Source: Sulfolobus sp. UBA167
GTDB taxonomy: Archaea; Thermoproteota; Thermoprotei_A; Sulfolobales; Sulfolobaceae
DNA: 14,743 bases
Direction of reading: 5' to 3'
Assembly: GCA_002495845.1 (NCBI GenBank)
Contig: DAHF01000079.1
Coordinates: 3,311-18,053, forward strand
Positions 6,613 to 14,436 of this stretch are shown here, one piece after another. Within the stretch, counting starts at the first letter, position 1. Each line of letters opens with the position of its first letter. The notes under the pieces were generated by a model. That model was not told where the DNA came from. It did no database searches and was given only the letters and a program-made list of their open reading frames with translations. A program made the position numbers and the translations under genes.

Positions 6613-6992
6613 ACACCTAAGCAATAGAATAATTTTTTCTTTACCTTTTCACTTTTCACTTATTCACATTTTCCCCTTTTCCGACATGTTGCCCAACCTC
6701 TTCCTTTTCCCTTATCTACCATGTGAGGGGAAAACGTTACACACACTTAACGTGCGGTTTGGGATTTATTTTTAGAATGAGGTTTTTCTATCAAATAAGA
6801 ATCCTCAGTGGAGAGTGAAGGAGTCAAAGGGAAAACGGCTAGTTTCCATGAATTGCAGATCACATTCATTTTATGCACGTAAAGCGTTTGGACGTTACGC
6901 CCTGATATGATACGTAATACAAAATATTTGAAGAAACAGTGATAAGTAAAAATCAGTTTATACAGTTCAAACTATTGAATAGCATACATAAA
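6613..6992. other. Intergenic region with terminator; no gene seen
   Basis: T-rich runs at about 6630-6650 (AATTTTTTCTTTACC) probably end the propeller transcript. The rest has only tiny frames (for example a 13-codon ATG frame at 6777), none with a promoter at the right distance. The 14-base word GAGAGTGAAGGAGT at 6811-6824 recurs at 8591-8604 across the stop codon of the permease. Nothing else is recognisable. Confidence 0.45.
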
Positions 6993-7003
6993 CTTATATA
7001 AAA
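6993..7003 (+). promoter_or_regulatory. TATA box of the APC permease
   Basis: CTTATATAAAA is centred 26 bases before the ATG at 7024, a textbook leaderless promoter for Sulfolobales and the clearest one in the window. Confidence 0.65.
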
Positions 7004-7023
7004 TGAAGGCGTAGAATAACTTC

Positions 7024-8598
7024 ATGTCCGGAGACAAGGGTTTAAAGAAAGAGATTGGTCTGAAGTCTCTCATAATAATAGGGATATCTTCAGCTGTGGC
7101 AACTGCAATCTTCTTCAGCCCGCTCGAGATGTCTGAGGTCGCAGGGCCAGGGAGCATGTTCTCTTGGTTGCTGGGGATATTCTTCTATATCATGATATCA
7201 GTGACATACATAGAGCTGTCCCAGAACTACCCTGAGGCTGGAGGACCTTCCAGGTTCTCGATCTACAGTCACGGGGCTGTGACTAACCTCATAAACGCCA
7301 TGGCAGACCTAGTGTGGTACATATTCATCCCGCCGATTGAGGCATTCGCAACAATAGAGGGATTATCCTTCATTTTCCCCTCTCTCCTCGTCAATGGAGT
7401 GCCGACGCTCGAGGGCGCTTTAGTAGGAGTAGTCATCATGTTGGGCTACATACCTTTCAACTATTACGGAGTGAAAACGTTCGCAAAGGTCACCTCTGGG
7501 TTCGGTACGATCAAGTACGTGATTTACCTCCTCCCAGCTTTCCTTCTCTTGTTGGTATATTACAACCCTGCTAACCTGACTTCCTACCAAGGAGTCCTCC
7601 CGTTCGGAGTGGGAGGTATCTTCGCTGCCATGCCATACGCAATGTTCGCCTTCGGAGGGGCTAGGGTAATACCAGACCTGGCGGAGGAAGTCAAAAATAA
7701 AAAATACCTAATCTACGCTCTCGTAACCACTGTAGTCACTGAGGGAATAATATACTTGTTCTTCAACTTCGCCTTCCTGACCGATCTGGATTGGGCTAAG
7801 TTAGGCCTCACCCCAGGCAACTGGGCTGGGCTCGCCAACGTTCAAGGGAACCCATTCATCGATTTAGCTTCGTCCCATAACGCTGAGCTTGCGCTGATAC
7901 TCCTCCTTATAGGGGGGATCGTAGGTCCTTTCCTGACTGGGTACGTCTACATGGGAACTGGGGCGAGAGTCTTGTTCGCAAGCGCCAGGTCGGGATTCGT
8001 GAACAGCAAGATGATGGAACTACACGAGAAGTACGCTATACCTTACTGGGCCTTGATAGTCTTCGCGGTCATAGGGTCAGTCATAGCTTTCCTGTTTGCT
8101 CCAGTTCCCTCAATATACGGGCTTATAGACGATGCTACAGTAGCAGGCTACATAGGTTTCGCTACAAACCCGGTCGCATTGATGGTCCTCAGGAAGCAGG
8201 GAGCTACTAGCTATAGGGTAACCGCAGGGTCGGTGATATCTCCAATAGCTTTCATAGCTTCAGGGCTAATAGTCTTCTGGAGCGGTTGGCCTGCGGTGCC
8301 TTATTCAGTAATAATCTTGGCTGTGGTAAGCGGTGTCCTTGGCATAATAGGGAAAGTGAAGGAGGGATTCCTTGAGTCCCTGTGGTACATGGGATACATA
8401 GCGTTCCTGACTTTCATGACCTACATAGGCTCTGACGGTGCACTGAACTTAGTGTCCTTTGACTTGTCCACTGCAATAGTAGGCTTGATATCACTCGTGG
8501 TTTTCTATCCACTAGGGATAATCCAAGGGCTAAAGCAGAGGAACTTCGAAGTCCATACCGAGGCTTTAGGAGAGACCAACAAGGAGAATAGAGAGTGA
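7024..8598 (+). CDS. APC-superfamily amino acid/polyamine permease
   Basis: The 524-residue integral membrane protein has about 12 hydrophobic segments. The N-terminal [21 protein letters not shown] matches the first helix of APC transporters with its glycine-rich unwound region ([12 protein letters not shown]), and [14 protein letters not shown] with the [15 protein letters not shown] segment is the classic second-to-third helix pattern. The [24 protein letters not shown] stretch corresponds to the FxGFE-like helix 6 region. It probably imports amino acids or related organic amines by proton symport, which in an acidophile is driven by the large pH gradient; the substrate cannot be read from sequence. 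The charged C-terminal tail ([12 protein letters not shown]) is cytoplasmic. It has its own leaderless promoter, so it is not co-transcribed with the propeller gene. Confidence 0.9.
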   Translation: MSGDKGLKKEIGLKSLIIIGISSAVATAIFFSPLEMSEVAGPGSMFSWLLGIFFYIMISVTYIELSQNYPEAGGPSRFSIYSHGAVTNLINAMADLVWYIFIPPIEAFATIEGLSFIFPSLLVNGVPTLEGALVGVVIMLGYIPFNYYGVKTFAKVTSGFGTIKYVIYLLPAFLLLLVYYNPANLTSYQGVLPFGVGGIFAAMPYAMFAFGGARVIPDLAEEVKNKKYLIYALVTTVVTEGIIYLFFNFAFLTDLDWAKLGLTPGNWAGLANVQGNPFIDLASSHNAELALILLLIGGIVGPFLTGYVYMGTGARVLFASARSGFVNSKMMELHEKYAIPYWALIVFAVIGSVIAFLFAPVPSIYGLIDDATVAGYIGFATNPVALMVLRKQGATSYRVTAGSVISPIAFIASGLIVFWSGWPAVPYSVIILAVVSGVLGIIGKVKEGFLESLWYMGYIAFLTFMTYIGSDGALNLVSFDLSTAIVGLISLVVFYPLGIIQGLKQRNFEVHTEALGETNKENRE

Positions 8599-8618
8599 AG
8601 GAGTAACATTCATCAAGA

Positions 8619-8640
8619 AATAGAATTTCTTTTTTCCCTC
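8619..8640 (+). terminator. T-rich terminator after the permease
   Basis: The T-rich run AATTTCTTTTTTCCCTCATT lies 25-40 bases after the permease stop, the usual form of archaeal transcription end. Confidence 0.4.
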
Positions 8641-8648
8641 ATTTCTGA

Positions 8649-8863
8649 ATAAAAGGCAAACTTCTAATAGCGAGATACCTAAAGGAAGACGGAGAAGTCA
8701 TTTTTCAGCGCTCAAGCTATGTGTTTTCCTCCAGAGTTGTCTACCTAGGATCGATAAATTTGTCACTTCTGACTGTATGATCACAGAGAACCCCAAGGTG
8801 ACAGAGAAAGCTGAAGGAATCATAAAAAGCACTTACAAAGTTTTTATCGCAAAATATATCTAA
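8649..8863 (+). pseudogene. Frameshifted gene remnant, family unknown
   Basis: One frame reads KLLIARYLKEDGEV and FQRSSYVFSSRVVYLGSI up to about 8756. Its coding character then jumps to the next frame, DKFVTSDCMITENPKV and TEKAEGIIKSTYKVFIAKYI, which stops at TAA 8861-8863. The two parts join smoothly if one base is gained or lost near 8755. Both have normal protein composition, while a stop stands directly before the first (8646-8648) and no start codon is seen. I take it as the remains of a gene. The family is not recognised; it may have been one gene together with the next ORF. Confidence 0.3.
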
Positions 8864-8885
8864 AAAGATCTGACTTTAGCGGGTC

Positions 8886-9107
8886 GTGTTTCCATCTGTC
8901 TCAAGTGTTGGATCACTAACCTACTATAATGCTGAATACTCTTGTGGGACTCTCATTACTGTGGATGGAAGACCTTTGCTACACATGCTTGAAGTGGTGT
9001 TTATAGTAAGATTCCTGGAAGAAACAGGAAATCATCTCGAGTGGATCCATGACGGGGTAGTTTACTTAACCCCAATCTCCATGCTAAAGGTGTTAGGGAA
9101 AATCTAA
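8886..9107 (+). CDS. Small hypothetical protein, 73 residues
   Basis: A GTG-initiated frame encodes a protein with AEYSCGTLITVDGRPLL, a helix HMLEVVFIVRFLEETGNH and a strand-turn-helix WIHDGVVYLTPISMLKVLGKI. The composition is protein-like and ATATATCTAAAAA is centred 26 bases before the GTG, which would suit leaderless transcription. However, it sits directly after a frameshifted remnant and could be the C-terminal part of the same decayed gene, with its start arising by chance. I recognise no family. Confidence 0.4.
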   Translation: MFPSVSSVGSLTYYNAEYSCGTLITVDGRPLLHMLEVVFIVRFLEETGNHLEWIHDGVVYLTPISMLKVLGKI

Positions 9108-9326
9108 ATGCTGGAACAGGAGTCATAAATCACCGAAAGACGAAGTCTAGAAGTGCACATATTTCTTAAACTGGATTTCTCCGCTTTCCTTACTACTCTA
9201 GAATCCTTAGCTTGTCATGTGAGACTTGTGACCATACATACACACAATATATATTATTTTTCATCTAATTATTGTTTAATTATTGTTACGAGAGTAAATT
9301 TTACCAAACGCTTTCAACTTAGTTCG
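9108..9326. other. Intergenic spacer, no gene supported
   Basis: No promoter-linked frame is visible. A forward GTG frame starting at 9153 runs on through the antisense of the CHAD gene, so its length comes from that gene. The region around 9240-9300 is very AT-rich and probably holds the end of the reverse-strand operon transcript. Confidence 0.45.
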
Positions 9327-9902
9327 CTACAGCTTGCTCTTCAAGTGGTTGAACTCCGTCAAAGACAACAGCTCCTTCACTATCTGCAATGCCAATTCCC
9401 TGTAATGACTGACGTCGAATTCCCTCCTCTCGTCTAAGCAAAGCTCGGCCCTGAGCTGTTCATCCCTAAGTCTCCCGAGCTCCTTGGCTATGCCCTTGAG
9501 CCTTCCGTCCCTAAGACCTAAGCTCTCGAGCAGGAAGAGGCACTCCCTGACTTCCTTCCTAAGCGGGTGTAGCTCGCTTTCCTGAGACATGAGGAGAACC
9601 AAGTCGAATATCCTCTCCGCTATCATTAACCTCGACCCCGGCGTCTTGTGGAGCAGACAGCCCTTGACTTCAGTCCCCTTCGCTTCGTAATGCGGAAGGG
9701 GGACGCATGAGGCTATCGTAGCATCCCTCAGCTTGCCGAGCGACTTCATTTCCCTCTTCACCTTCTTCACGCATCTCTTTTTATTTGACAATATCCTCGC
9801 TACAACGAAGTACTTCCTGAGCTCGACCCTCCTCTTGTGGACGCTCCTAGCCCTCTGCGCCTTGATCAGATGAAAGTTCGCGTACTTCTCCGGTCTTAAC
9901 GT
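9327..9902 (-). CDS. CHAD-domain protein (polyphosphate-binding), unusual start
   Basis: CHAD domains are histidine- and arginine/lysine-rich helical bundles that bind inorganic polyphosphate. This product has the hallmark first helix ARSVHKRRVELRKYFVVARIL, then KSLGKLRDATIA (matching the conserved LGxxRD), a middle helical part and a DERREFDVSHYRELALQIVKEL end. The first usual start codon is TTG at 9791, but it falls after the conserved histidine helix. The frame stays open upstream with no ATG, GTG or TTG before a stop codon. An ACG at 9902-9900 lies 8 bases after GGAGGGG and overlaps the stop of the preceding gene by 7 bases, the geometry of an operon start; I extend to it, giving 191 residues. 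An alternative is a recent loss of ATG. It is the last gene of the Ppx operon, which supports a polyphosphate role. Confidence 0.78.
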   Translation of the reverse strand, partial: TLRPEKYANFHLIKAQRARSVHKRRVELRKYFVVARILSNKKRCVKKVKREMKSLGKLRDATIASCVPLPHYEAKGTEVKGCLLHKTPGSRLMIAERIFDLVLLMSQESELHPLRKEVRECLFLLESLGLRDGRLKGIAKELGRLRDEQLRAELCLDERREFDVSHYRELALQIVKELLSLTEFNHLKSKL

Positions 9903-10531
9903 TTCAGGAACCCCTCCACGTATGAGATTATCTCCTTGTTAGTCTGGTCGAAGGTCTTGTTGGTTCTGAACACCGTCCCTGAACCGTCGGTAAGCGCGGT
10001 CAGGTTAGATTGGAACTTGTTCACATACCTCAGAAAGGAATGGAAGAGGTCTTCGTTTATGCAAAGGTCTACCGCTGACGTCAAGGGATCCAAGAACCCT
10101 CTCTTCTTTATTATCCTCCTTACTATGACCGTTGGAGGCGAAATGAGGGAGATTGAGATGTCCGGCTTCGGAAGGACGGAGAGGACTCCGTCGACCCACG
10201 CATGGTTAAGCTTCCTGGTCAGGGCCCACGCCTTCAACGTGTTAGCGTATCCGTCTGCTATGACTATGAAACCAGACTTGATGGACGGCCTAATCACGTT
10301 CTCAGCTTGGTCTGTCAGATCGGTGGCGTAAGCTAGGAAGAGCGTAAAGCGCTGGAAGACTATGTTCCTCTTCACCTCGCTCAACGGTTCGCTCATGAGT
10401 TGTGACGTCTGTAGCCCCATGGTGGTGACCACGTAACCCATGTCCTCTAACCACTTCTTGAGTGCCTCAACGTGGAGGGTCCTTCCAGAGCCCTCCACAC
10501 CGTCAACTGAGATCAAGAGTCCTCTTTCCAT
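9896..10531 (-). CDS. Degenerate thymidylate kinase-like P-loop protein
   Basis: The 211-residue paralogue of the gene before it has the nucleoside-monophosphate kinase fold. The Walker A motif (residues 11-18) reads GVEGSGRT, with the essential lysine replaced by arginine (R17). The substrate motif, DRY in the neighbour ([16 protein letters not shown]), is here [16 protein letters not shown], so the catalytic arginine is also lost. Helices and strands elsewhere are kept ([29 protein letters not shown]). The gene is clearly maintained: no stops, and it overlaps the preceding gene by 19 bases and the CHAD gene by 7. It is probably a non-catalytic or altered partner, perhaps forming a heterodimer with the intact kinase, as paired active/inactive homologues often do. 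This pairing is inference. Confidence 0.8.
   Translation of the reverse strand: MERGLLISVDGVEGSGRTLHVEALKKWLEDMGYVVTTMGLQTSQLMSEPLSEVKRNIVFQRFTLFLAYATDLTDQAENVIRPSIKSGFIVIADGYANTLKAWALTRKLNHAWVDGVLSVLPKPDISISLISPPTVIVRRIIKKRGFLDPLTSAVDLCINEDLFHSFLRYVNKFQSNLTALTDGSGTVFRTNKTFDQTNKEIISYVEGFLKR
9911..9917 (-). promoter_or_regulatory. Shine-Dalgarno site before the CHAD start
   Basis: GGAGGGG on the reverse strand ends 8 bases before the ACG at 9902. No other start codon is placed correctly for it, which is the main argument that translation begins there. Confidence 0.45.
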
Positions 10532-11169
10532 AACAGATCCACTATTCTCTCCCTGATTTTTGTCTGGACCTCCCTTGGGGACATAGTCCCGTCTATCATG
10601 ATGAAATCCTCTTCCTTTGATATCCTGTCGTAGGCATCCATAACCATGCTCTGGTACTTGATGAAGCCTTCCTCAGGAGTCAAGTGAGGGAACATGCCGT
10701 CCCCAGCCTCTGAAGGCTTTATGAATCGACGGTTCTCCTTTATCCTAGACAAGGCTATCTCGACGGGCACCCTGATGTAAAAAGTTAAGTTCGGCTTGAC
10801 CGCGAATGAGTATACGTTCTTTACCCAGTTCAAGTCGTTCCCCCTAGCCGTGTCCCTAGCGTATGCTGTATATATGTACCTGTCTGAAACTACGATGAAG
10901 CCAGCCTTTATCATAGGCAAGATATACTTCTCGTAGCGGTCTGCAAAGTCCGTCGCATGTATCAGGCTGAACGTGGAAGGAGTGAGCATGTTCTTTTTCT
11001 TGGCTTCCTTTATGACCTTGTGGACCCACTCTGATGAGTTCCACTCGGTGAAGAACGTGTCTAGCTTGTGGCTCAACCAATCCCTCAGGAGCATGGCTTG
11101 GCTGGTCTTGCCTGAGCCGTCTATTCCCTCCAGAGCTATGATGACACCTTTTCTCTTCTTCAATTCCAT
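10513..11169 (-). CDS. Thymidylate kinase-family P-loop kinase
   Basis: The 218-residue protein has an intact Walker A motif GIDGSGKT (residues 15-22, K21), [10 protein letters not shown] after it, the [20 protein letters not shown] motif with the DRY arginine, [19 protein letters not shown], and a lid-like [14 protein letters not shown]. Family knowledge: such enzymes transfer phosphate from ATP to dTMP; polyphosphate kinases of the PPK2 type share this P-loop fold. The sequence alone says NMP-kinase-like, but the operon (Ppx, CHAD, SixA) points to phosphate-chain metabolism, so the annotated substrate dTMP is not certain. It overlaps the Ppx gene by 10 bases and the degenerate paralogue by 19, so the three are co-translated. 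The start ATG at 11169 lies in the overlap. Confidence 0.85.
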   Translation of the reverse strand: MELKKRKGVIIALEGIDGSGKTSQAMLLRDWLSHKLDTFFTEWNSSEWVHKVIKEAKKKNMLTPSTFSLIHATDFADRYEKYILPMIKAGFIVVSDRYIYTAYARDTARGNDLNWVKNVYSFAVKPNLTFYIRVPVEIALSRIKENRRFIKPSEAGDGMFPHLTPEEGFIKYQSMVMDAYDRISKEEDFIMIDGTMSPREVQTKIRERIVDLLWKEDS

Positions 11170-12404
11170 GGATTGAATTCCCTCACTTTGGTTCTTACCT
11201 TCATGGCTTTCTCATAAAGGTCTTTCTTCTTTATCTGTTCCCTCACAAGCTTATAGAACTTCTTCTTTAGCTTACCTTTGCTCGCCACGCTACAGAGCGC
11301 CAACATCAGCCTTATCTCTTCCCTTGAGAAACCCGGCAACGTCATAGACCTAAGCATATCCATGCAAGCGCCATACTTGCTGAGGAACCCAGCGACTTGG
11401 ATGTTCGTGACTAAGAAGGCTACGTAGTCCTCTATGCTGTCGTCCGCAATCGTAAAGAAGGAAGGGTCTAGCCCCAAGGAGTAAGAGAAGAACGAAAGCC
11501 ACATCCTCCTCAGCTTGGTCAAGTCCCTGACTTCCTCGCCCATGAGAAGTCCTTCCCTCAGCCCGAACGCAGATATCGTAACCCCTGATGCCTTCACAGA
11601 CGAGAGTATCTCGTCAACTATCAGGGCGCCCGTATTGATAGTTACAGCCCTTCCCTCGTCTATCCCAGGCAGGCCTGCCCTCTCCTTAACTCCCATGGAG
11701 TTGAGTAGCTTTGAGTACCTCGAGACTACCTTAGATGATATGTGATAACCGTGGACTGACTTTATCATCCTACCCTTAGACTTTATGTCCAACTTGGCTA
11801 TTGCCCTCAAGTTGCCCCCTGAACCATAGACGTTGATCCCCTCCTTTAGGTGCATGGAAGATACGGCAGATCTGATCTCCTTCCTTATTACGTCCTCGGG
11901 CTTTCCGGAAAGCTTCAAAGCTCCCAAGGGGAACTGTCTCACCTCAGCGATCTTCCTATCCTTGACTAAGGTCAGCTCCAGCGAGCCCCCACCCAAATCA
12001 AAGACCAGACCCTCCACCACCGGGAGAGTGTTCATTACCCCTATGGTGGAGTACTTTCCTTCCTCCTCCCCCGTGATTACCTTTATCTCGTGTCCTAGGG
12101 AGGCAGATAGCCTTTCAGCTACTTCCTTTCCGTTGGACGCGAACCTGAACGCGCTAGTGCCCACCGCTATAACGTCTCTTATTGACTTACCCTTGATCAC
12201 GTTAGAGAAGGTCTCCAAGGCCTTAGATGCCTCGTCCACCTTCTCTCTAGAGAACGGTTCCCCCTCCTTCAGACCCTCGCCTATTCTGACGAAGCTCTTC
12301 ACCGACCCGACGTTCCTGAACGTGCCGTTAGGAAAGACCTGAAAGATCGAAAGCCTGAACGAGTTGAAGCCAGCGTCTATTACGGCTGAGAGCATGACAA
12401 CCAT
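11160..12404 (-). CDS. ppx: Exopolyphosphatase, Ppx/GppA family
   Basis: The 414-residue member of the actin-like ATPase superfamily shows the phosphate-1 motif [11 protein letters not shown] (about 8-18), VGTSAFR (81-87), the ITGEEEG motif with the catalytic glutamate (110-116), the phosphate-2 motif [12 protein letters not shown] (134-145), YGSGGNLRA (193-201) and GLREGLL (281-287). Residues from about 295 form a helical C-terminal extension. It hydrolyses terminal phosphates of polyphosphate; members of this family have been studied in Sulfolobus. The usual DIGSNS is DAGFNS here, a mild change. The start is ATG 12404, or ATG 12395, with a 3-base gap from the SixA stop. It is operon gene two, between a histidine phosphatase and the kinase pair. 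Confidence 0.93.
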   Translation of the reverse strand: MVVMLSAVIDAGFNSFRLSIFQVFPNGTFRNVGSVKSFVRIGEGLKEGEPFSREKVDEASKALETFSNVIKGKSIRDVIAVGTSAFRFASNGKEVAERLSASLGHEIKVITGEEEGKYSTIGVMNTLPVVEGLVFDLGGGSLELTLVKDRKIAEVRQFPLGALKLSGKPEDVIRKEIRSAVSSMHLKEGINVYGSGGNLRAIAKLDIKSKGRMIKSVHGYHISSKVVSRYSKLLNSMGVKERAGLPGIDEGRAVTINTGALIVDEILSSVKASGVTISAFGLREGLLMGEEVRDLTKLRRMWLSFFSYSLGLDPSFFTIADDSIEDYVAFLVTNIQVAGFLSKYGACMDMLRSMTLPGFSREEIRLMLALCSVASKGKLKKKFYKLVREQIKKKDLYEKAMKVRTKVREFNPWN

Positions 12405-12407
12405 TAC

Positions 12408-12875
12408 CTAGACTAACTTTAACGTCTTCTGGTCTAAAAGCAACTCGAGCGTCCCAGTTCCCTTCTCCTTGTCGAAGTCAACTAGTGCAATTCCCCCTTT
12501 CTTGAGCGAAGCGTTAGCGCTTGTCAATGCCTTGATCACGTTCTCTAGGAGAGGGTTATGCCCTACTACCATGACGTTCCCGTCAAGTTGAGAAATAGCT
12601 TGAACCACAGTAGATGCCTCACTTGATGGAAGAAGGAAGTCCTCGGTCTCGATCTGCATCTCAAGTTCCATCTCGTCAAGGATCACGTCTGCTGACTGAT
12701 ATGCCCTGATAAAAGGGCTGGAGATTATCCTCTCTGGGGAAAAATTGATCTCAGACAAAAAGTTTCCTACCCTCCTCATCTGCTTTATCCCTTTCTTCAC
12801 GAGCTTCCTGTCCTTATCCTGGAGCTCCGGAGTCGACTCCTCTGCCTCTCCGTGCCTCACTAACAGAAGTTTCAT
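12408..12875 (-). CDS. SixA-like histidine phosphatase
   Basis: The 155-residue protein from the histidine phosphatase superfamily has the catalytic RHGEAEE near the N-terminus (R7, H8), SSPFIRAYQSA with the second arginine, and VVGHNPLLE with the second catalytic histidine. Length and motif order match SixA-type phosphohistidine phosphatases. An eight-residue extension from TTG at 12899 is possible, but ATG at 12875 fits better: the TATA box AATTATTTATTG is centred 27 bases upstream and the family starts directly with MKLLLVRHGE. It leads the operon. Dephosphorylation of phosphohistidine or of small phosphate compounds is the likely activity; the operon suggests a link to polyphosphate turnover, which is inference. 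Confidence 0.88.
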   Translation of the reverse strand: MKLLLVRHGEAEESTPELQDKDRKLVKKGIKQMRRVGNFLSEINFSPERIISSPFIRAYQSADVILDEMELEMQIETEDFLLPSSEASTVVQAISQLDGNVMVVGHNPLLENVIKALTSANASLKKGGIALVDFDKEKGTGTLELLLDQKTLKLV

Positions 12876-12897
12876 TGTAACACGGTTTATTATTATC

Positions 12898-12909
12898 AAT
12901 AAATAATTA
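12898..12909 (-). promoter_or_regulatory. TATA box of the SixA-Ppx-kinase-CHAD operon
   Basis: AATTATTTATTG on the reverse strand is centred 27 bases before the ATG at 12875. It supports leaderless transcription of the whole five-gene operon and decides against the upstream TTG at 12899. Confidence 0.55.
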
Positions 12910-12953
12910 AAAGTGTTAGCTATATATTCTATTTATCTATTGAGAGAACCCGG

Positions 12954-12966
12954 AGATATATAAATG
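12954..12966 (+). promoter_or_regulatory. Strong orphan TATA box
   Basis: GATATATAAATGG is a near-ideal archaeal TATA box with a purine-rich CGGAGA before it, but no gene starts about 26 bases later. It could drive a small RNA (about 12985-13150), an extended leader of the nuclease gene, or, since TATATA is symmetric, a second start for the reverse-strand operon. Confidence 0.4.
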
Positions 12967-12984
12967 GTATAGATCCTTTTGGCA

Positions 12985-13150
12985 AAAGCCTATAGTTCGC
13001 TTTAGATAATAAAAGGTCTTCTTATAACCTTATAGAACAGAGGAGATTGACATATAACTATCCCTCTCTTGTCTGATGTCGCACATGAAGTCTCATTCCA
13101 GCGACGTTAAGGATAGATAGTGAAACTATAAAATTCAGCTAATCGTTTTT
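12985..13150 (+). ncRNA. Candidate small RNA between the two transcription units
   Basis: A transcript from the orphan TATA box would begin near 12985. The stretch has several possible stems (ATAAAAGGT with AACCTTAT; AGAGGA with TCCCTCT) and reaches a T6 run at about 13145-13150. A 14-codon ATG frame at 13076 is present but unconvincing. I see no C/D box pair or tRNA. The evidence is only a promoter-like site, weak stems and a T run. Confidence 0.2.
13124..13135 (+). promoter_or_regulatory. TATA box of the nuclease gene
   Basis: AACTATAAAATT is centred about 31 bases before ATG 13161, leaving a leader of only a few bases. Confidence 0.45.
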
Positions 13151-13160
13151 TAACATAACC

Positions 13161-13778
13161 ATGATAACTTTCATTCTGCTCACTCTAGTTCTCCTTGTGG
13201 CTTTAATAACAGTTATTGCATACTATTCCAAAAAGATTTCAGATTTGAACAAAAAAGTAAACGAGGCACAAGTTATCGCACAACAGCAGGCACAACAAAT
13301 GGCACAGCAATACTTCAACGCATGGATACAGCAGAGCATGCAACAGGCCGAACAACAAATTCGAGAGTCCATCAGGCGTGAATATGAGGCTAAGCTGGAG
13401 GAGTGGAAACAGCAAAGCGAAAAGTCGATAAGGAAGGACGCGGTCACGAGATCAGTGAACACGCTTCTGGGTAGAATAAGCGAGGAATTCGCCCCGCTTT
13501 TCCTCACCGAAAAGTACCAAGTAAACCCGAAGGACTTCAGGCATTTAGGGACTCCGGTCGACTTCGTAGCCTTCAAGGGGCTTTCAGACGACGCGGACCC
13601 AGAGATTATCTTTATAGAGATAAAGAGCGGTAAGAGTAGCGCTTTGAGTGAAAGGGAGAAGAAGGTGAGAGAGGCAATAAGGAAATCTAAGGTTAGGTAT
13701 GAATTAGTTAACCTCAACGACATAGTGGGGGAAATTCAGAGCAAGGTTGCCGATGAGATGAGAAGACCTGAAGGGTGA
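13161..13778 (+). CDS. Membrane-anchored Holliday-junction-resolvase-like nuclease
   Basis: The 205-residue protein has three parts. A transmembrane helix fills residues 2-21 (ITFILLTLVLLVALITVIA). A glutamine- and charge-rich helical stalk follows (about 24-92), including AQQQAQQMAQQYFNAW. The nuclease domain (95-190) has GRISEEFAPLF, NPKDFRHLGTPVDFVAF (D134) and IIFIEIKSGKSS with E153-x-K155, the PD-(D/E)xK core. The domain corresponds to the Holliday-junction-resolvase-like endonuclease family (PF10107), in which the N-terminal membrane helix is common but unexplained. Lacking a signal cleavage site, it is probably anchored with the nuclease in the cytoplasm. Activity on DNA junctions is inferred from the fold and not shown for this group. 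It is a single-gene unit. Confidence 0.85.
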   Translation: MITFILLTLVLLVALITVIAYYSKKISDLNKKVNEAQVIAQQQAQQMAQQYFNAWIQQSMQQAEQQIRESIRREYEAKLEEWKQQSEKSIRKDAVTRSVNTLLGRISEEFAPLFLTEKYQVNPKDFRHLGTPVDFVAFKGLSDDADPEIIFIEIKSGKSSALSEREKKVREAIRKSKVRYELVNLNDIVGEIQSKVADEMRRPEG

Positions 13779-13804
13779 AATGGAGAGATGCAAAACAAGG
13801 GATC

Positions 13805-13820
13805 CAGATTCTTTTTTCTA
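13805..13820 (+). terminator. T-run after the nuclease gene
   Basis: AGATTCTTTTTTCTAA lies about 30-40 bases after the stop and is a typical T-rich terminator. Confidence 0.4.
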
Positions 13821-13990
13821 AGCCCCTAATTGACCCGTTTCTGACATAGCCTAATTTCACGGAGGTCTATCTAAGGCTCAAGTTTCTCAATAACCTCGCT
13901 TAATAATTGAGCCTCCGGTAATGGAAATGGAGTCTAATTTCAACGGCATTAAAGCTAATCTTAAGAAATTTTCACATTCAATCTTTAGGT

Positions 13991-14000
13991 AAACTTATTT
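13991..14000 (+). promoter_or_regulatory. TATA box of the DUF3211 gene
   Basis: AAACTTATTT lies about 29 bases before ATG 14026 and includes the base just before the TTG at 13999, so it favours the ATG as the start. Confidence 0.45.
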
Positions 14001-14025
14001 GACAAGAAATACCATTATAGATATT

Positions 14026-14436
14026 ATGAAATATTATACAGAGATAGTTACTTCTCATACGAGTGAAGCATTAAGTGTGCTACTTTCAGACCCAACCTTC
14101 GTGTTGCCCAGACTGTTCAAATCTATAAAAGACCTACAAGTAAACGAGCTCTCGTATCACGGTAGAGCTAAGTACATGGGGCTTGAGCATGAAATCAACG
14201 GGGACGTATATTCCTCCCTAAACGAGATCACATATGTGTTCTCGATAAAGCACGGGAAGAGCCTAGGGCTGGGAAAATTGATCTTCTCCCTTCAACCAAA
14301 CAAGGTTTCCATATCTTTCAAGTACGAAGGCTGGATGGAGAGAGCCTCATCTAACATAATTAACATGTGGATCAAGGATTTCCTGAATGACTTCGAGGAA
14401 GACGTAAGGATGGAGAGGATCAAGAGGAAGATATAA
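14026..14436 (+). CDS. DUF3211 family protein (SRPBCC-like fold)
   Basis: The 136-residue protein begins MKYYTEIVTSHTSEALSVLL and continues SDPTFVLPRLFKSIKDLQV, a curved beta sheet (YHGRAKYMGLEHEINGDVY, ITYVFSIKHG, KVSISFKYEGW) and a long C-terminal helix (NMWIKDFLNDFEEDVRMERI). This is the pattern of the DUF3211 proteins of Sulfolobales, which adopt a START/SRPBCC-type ligand-binding helix-grip fold. Their function is unknown; binding of a hydrophobic small molecule is plausible from the fold. The start at ATG 14026 is chosen because the TATA box lies 29 bases before it; a TTG at 13999 would place the TATA box at the start codon itself. No operon partners are seen. Confidence 0.8.
   Translation: MKYYTEIVTSHTSEALSVLLSDPTFVLPRLFKSIKDLQVNELSYHGRAKYMGLEHEINGDVYSSLNEITYVFSIKHGKSLGLGKLIFSLQPNKVSISFKYEGWMERASSNIINMWIKDFLNDFEEDVRMERIKRKI

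Noticed and set aside
6811..8604. 14-base direct repeat GAGAGTGAAGGAGT at 6811 and 8591
   Set aside because: One exact 14-base match is within chance for a window of this size, and the flanks do not match, so no mobile element or duplication is supported.
9153..9437. Forward 94-codon ORF
   Set aside because: Its second half is the antisense of the CHAD gene and its first half shows no protein-like pattern or promoter.
9936..12342. Several forward ORFs within 9936-12342 and reverse shadows inside the operon
   Set aside because: They lie opposite or in alternate frames of strongly supported genes with clear motifs.
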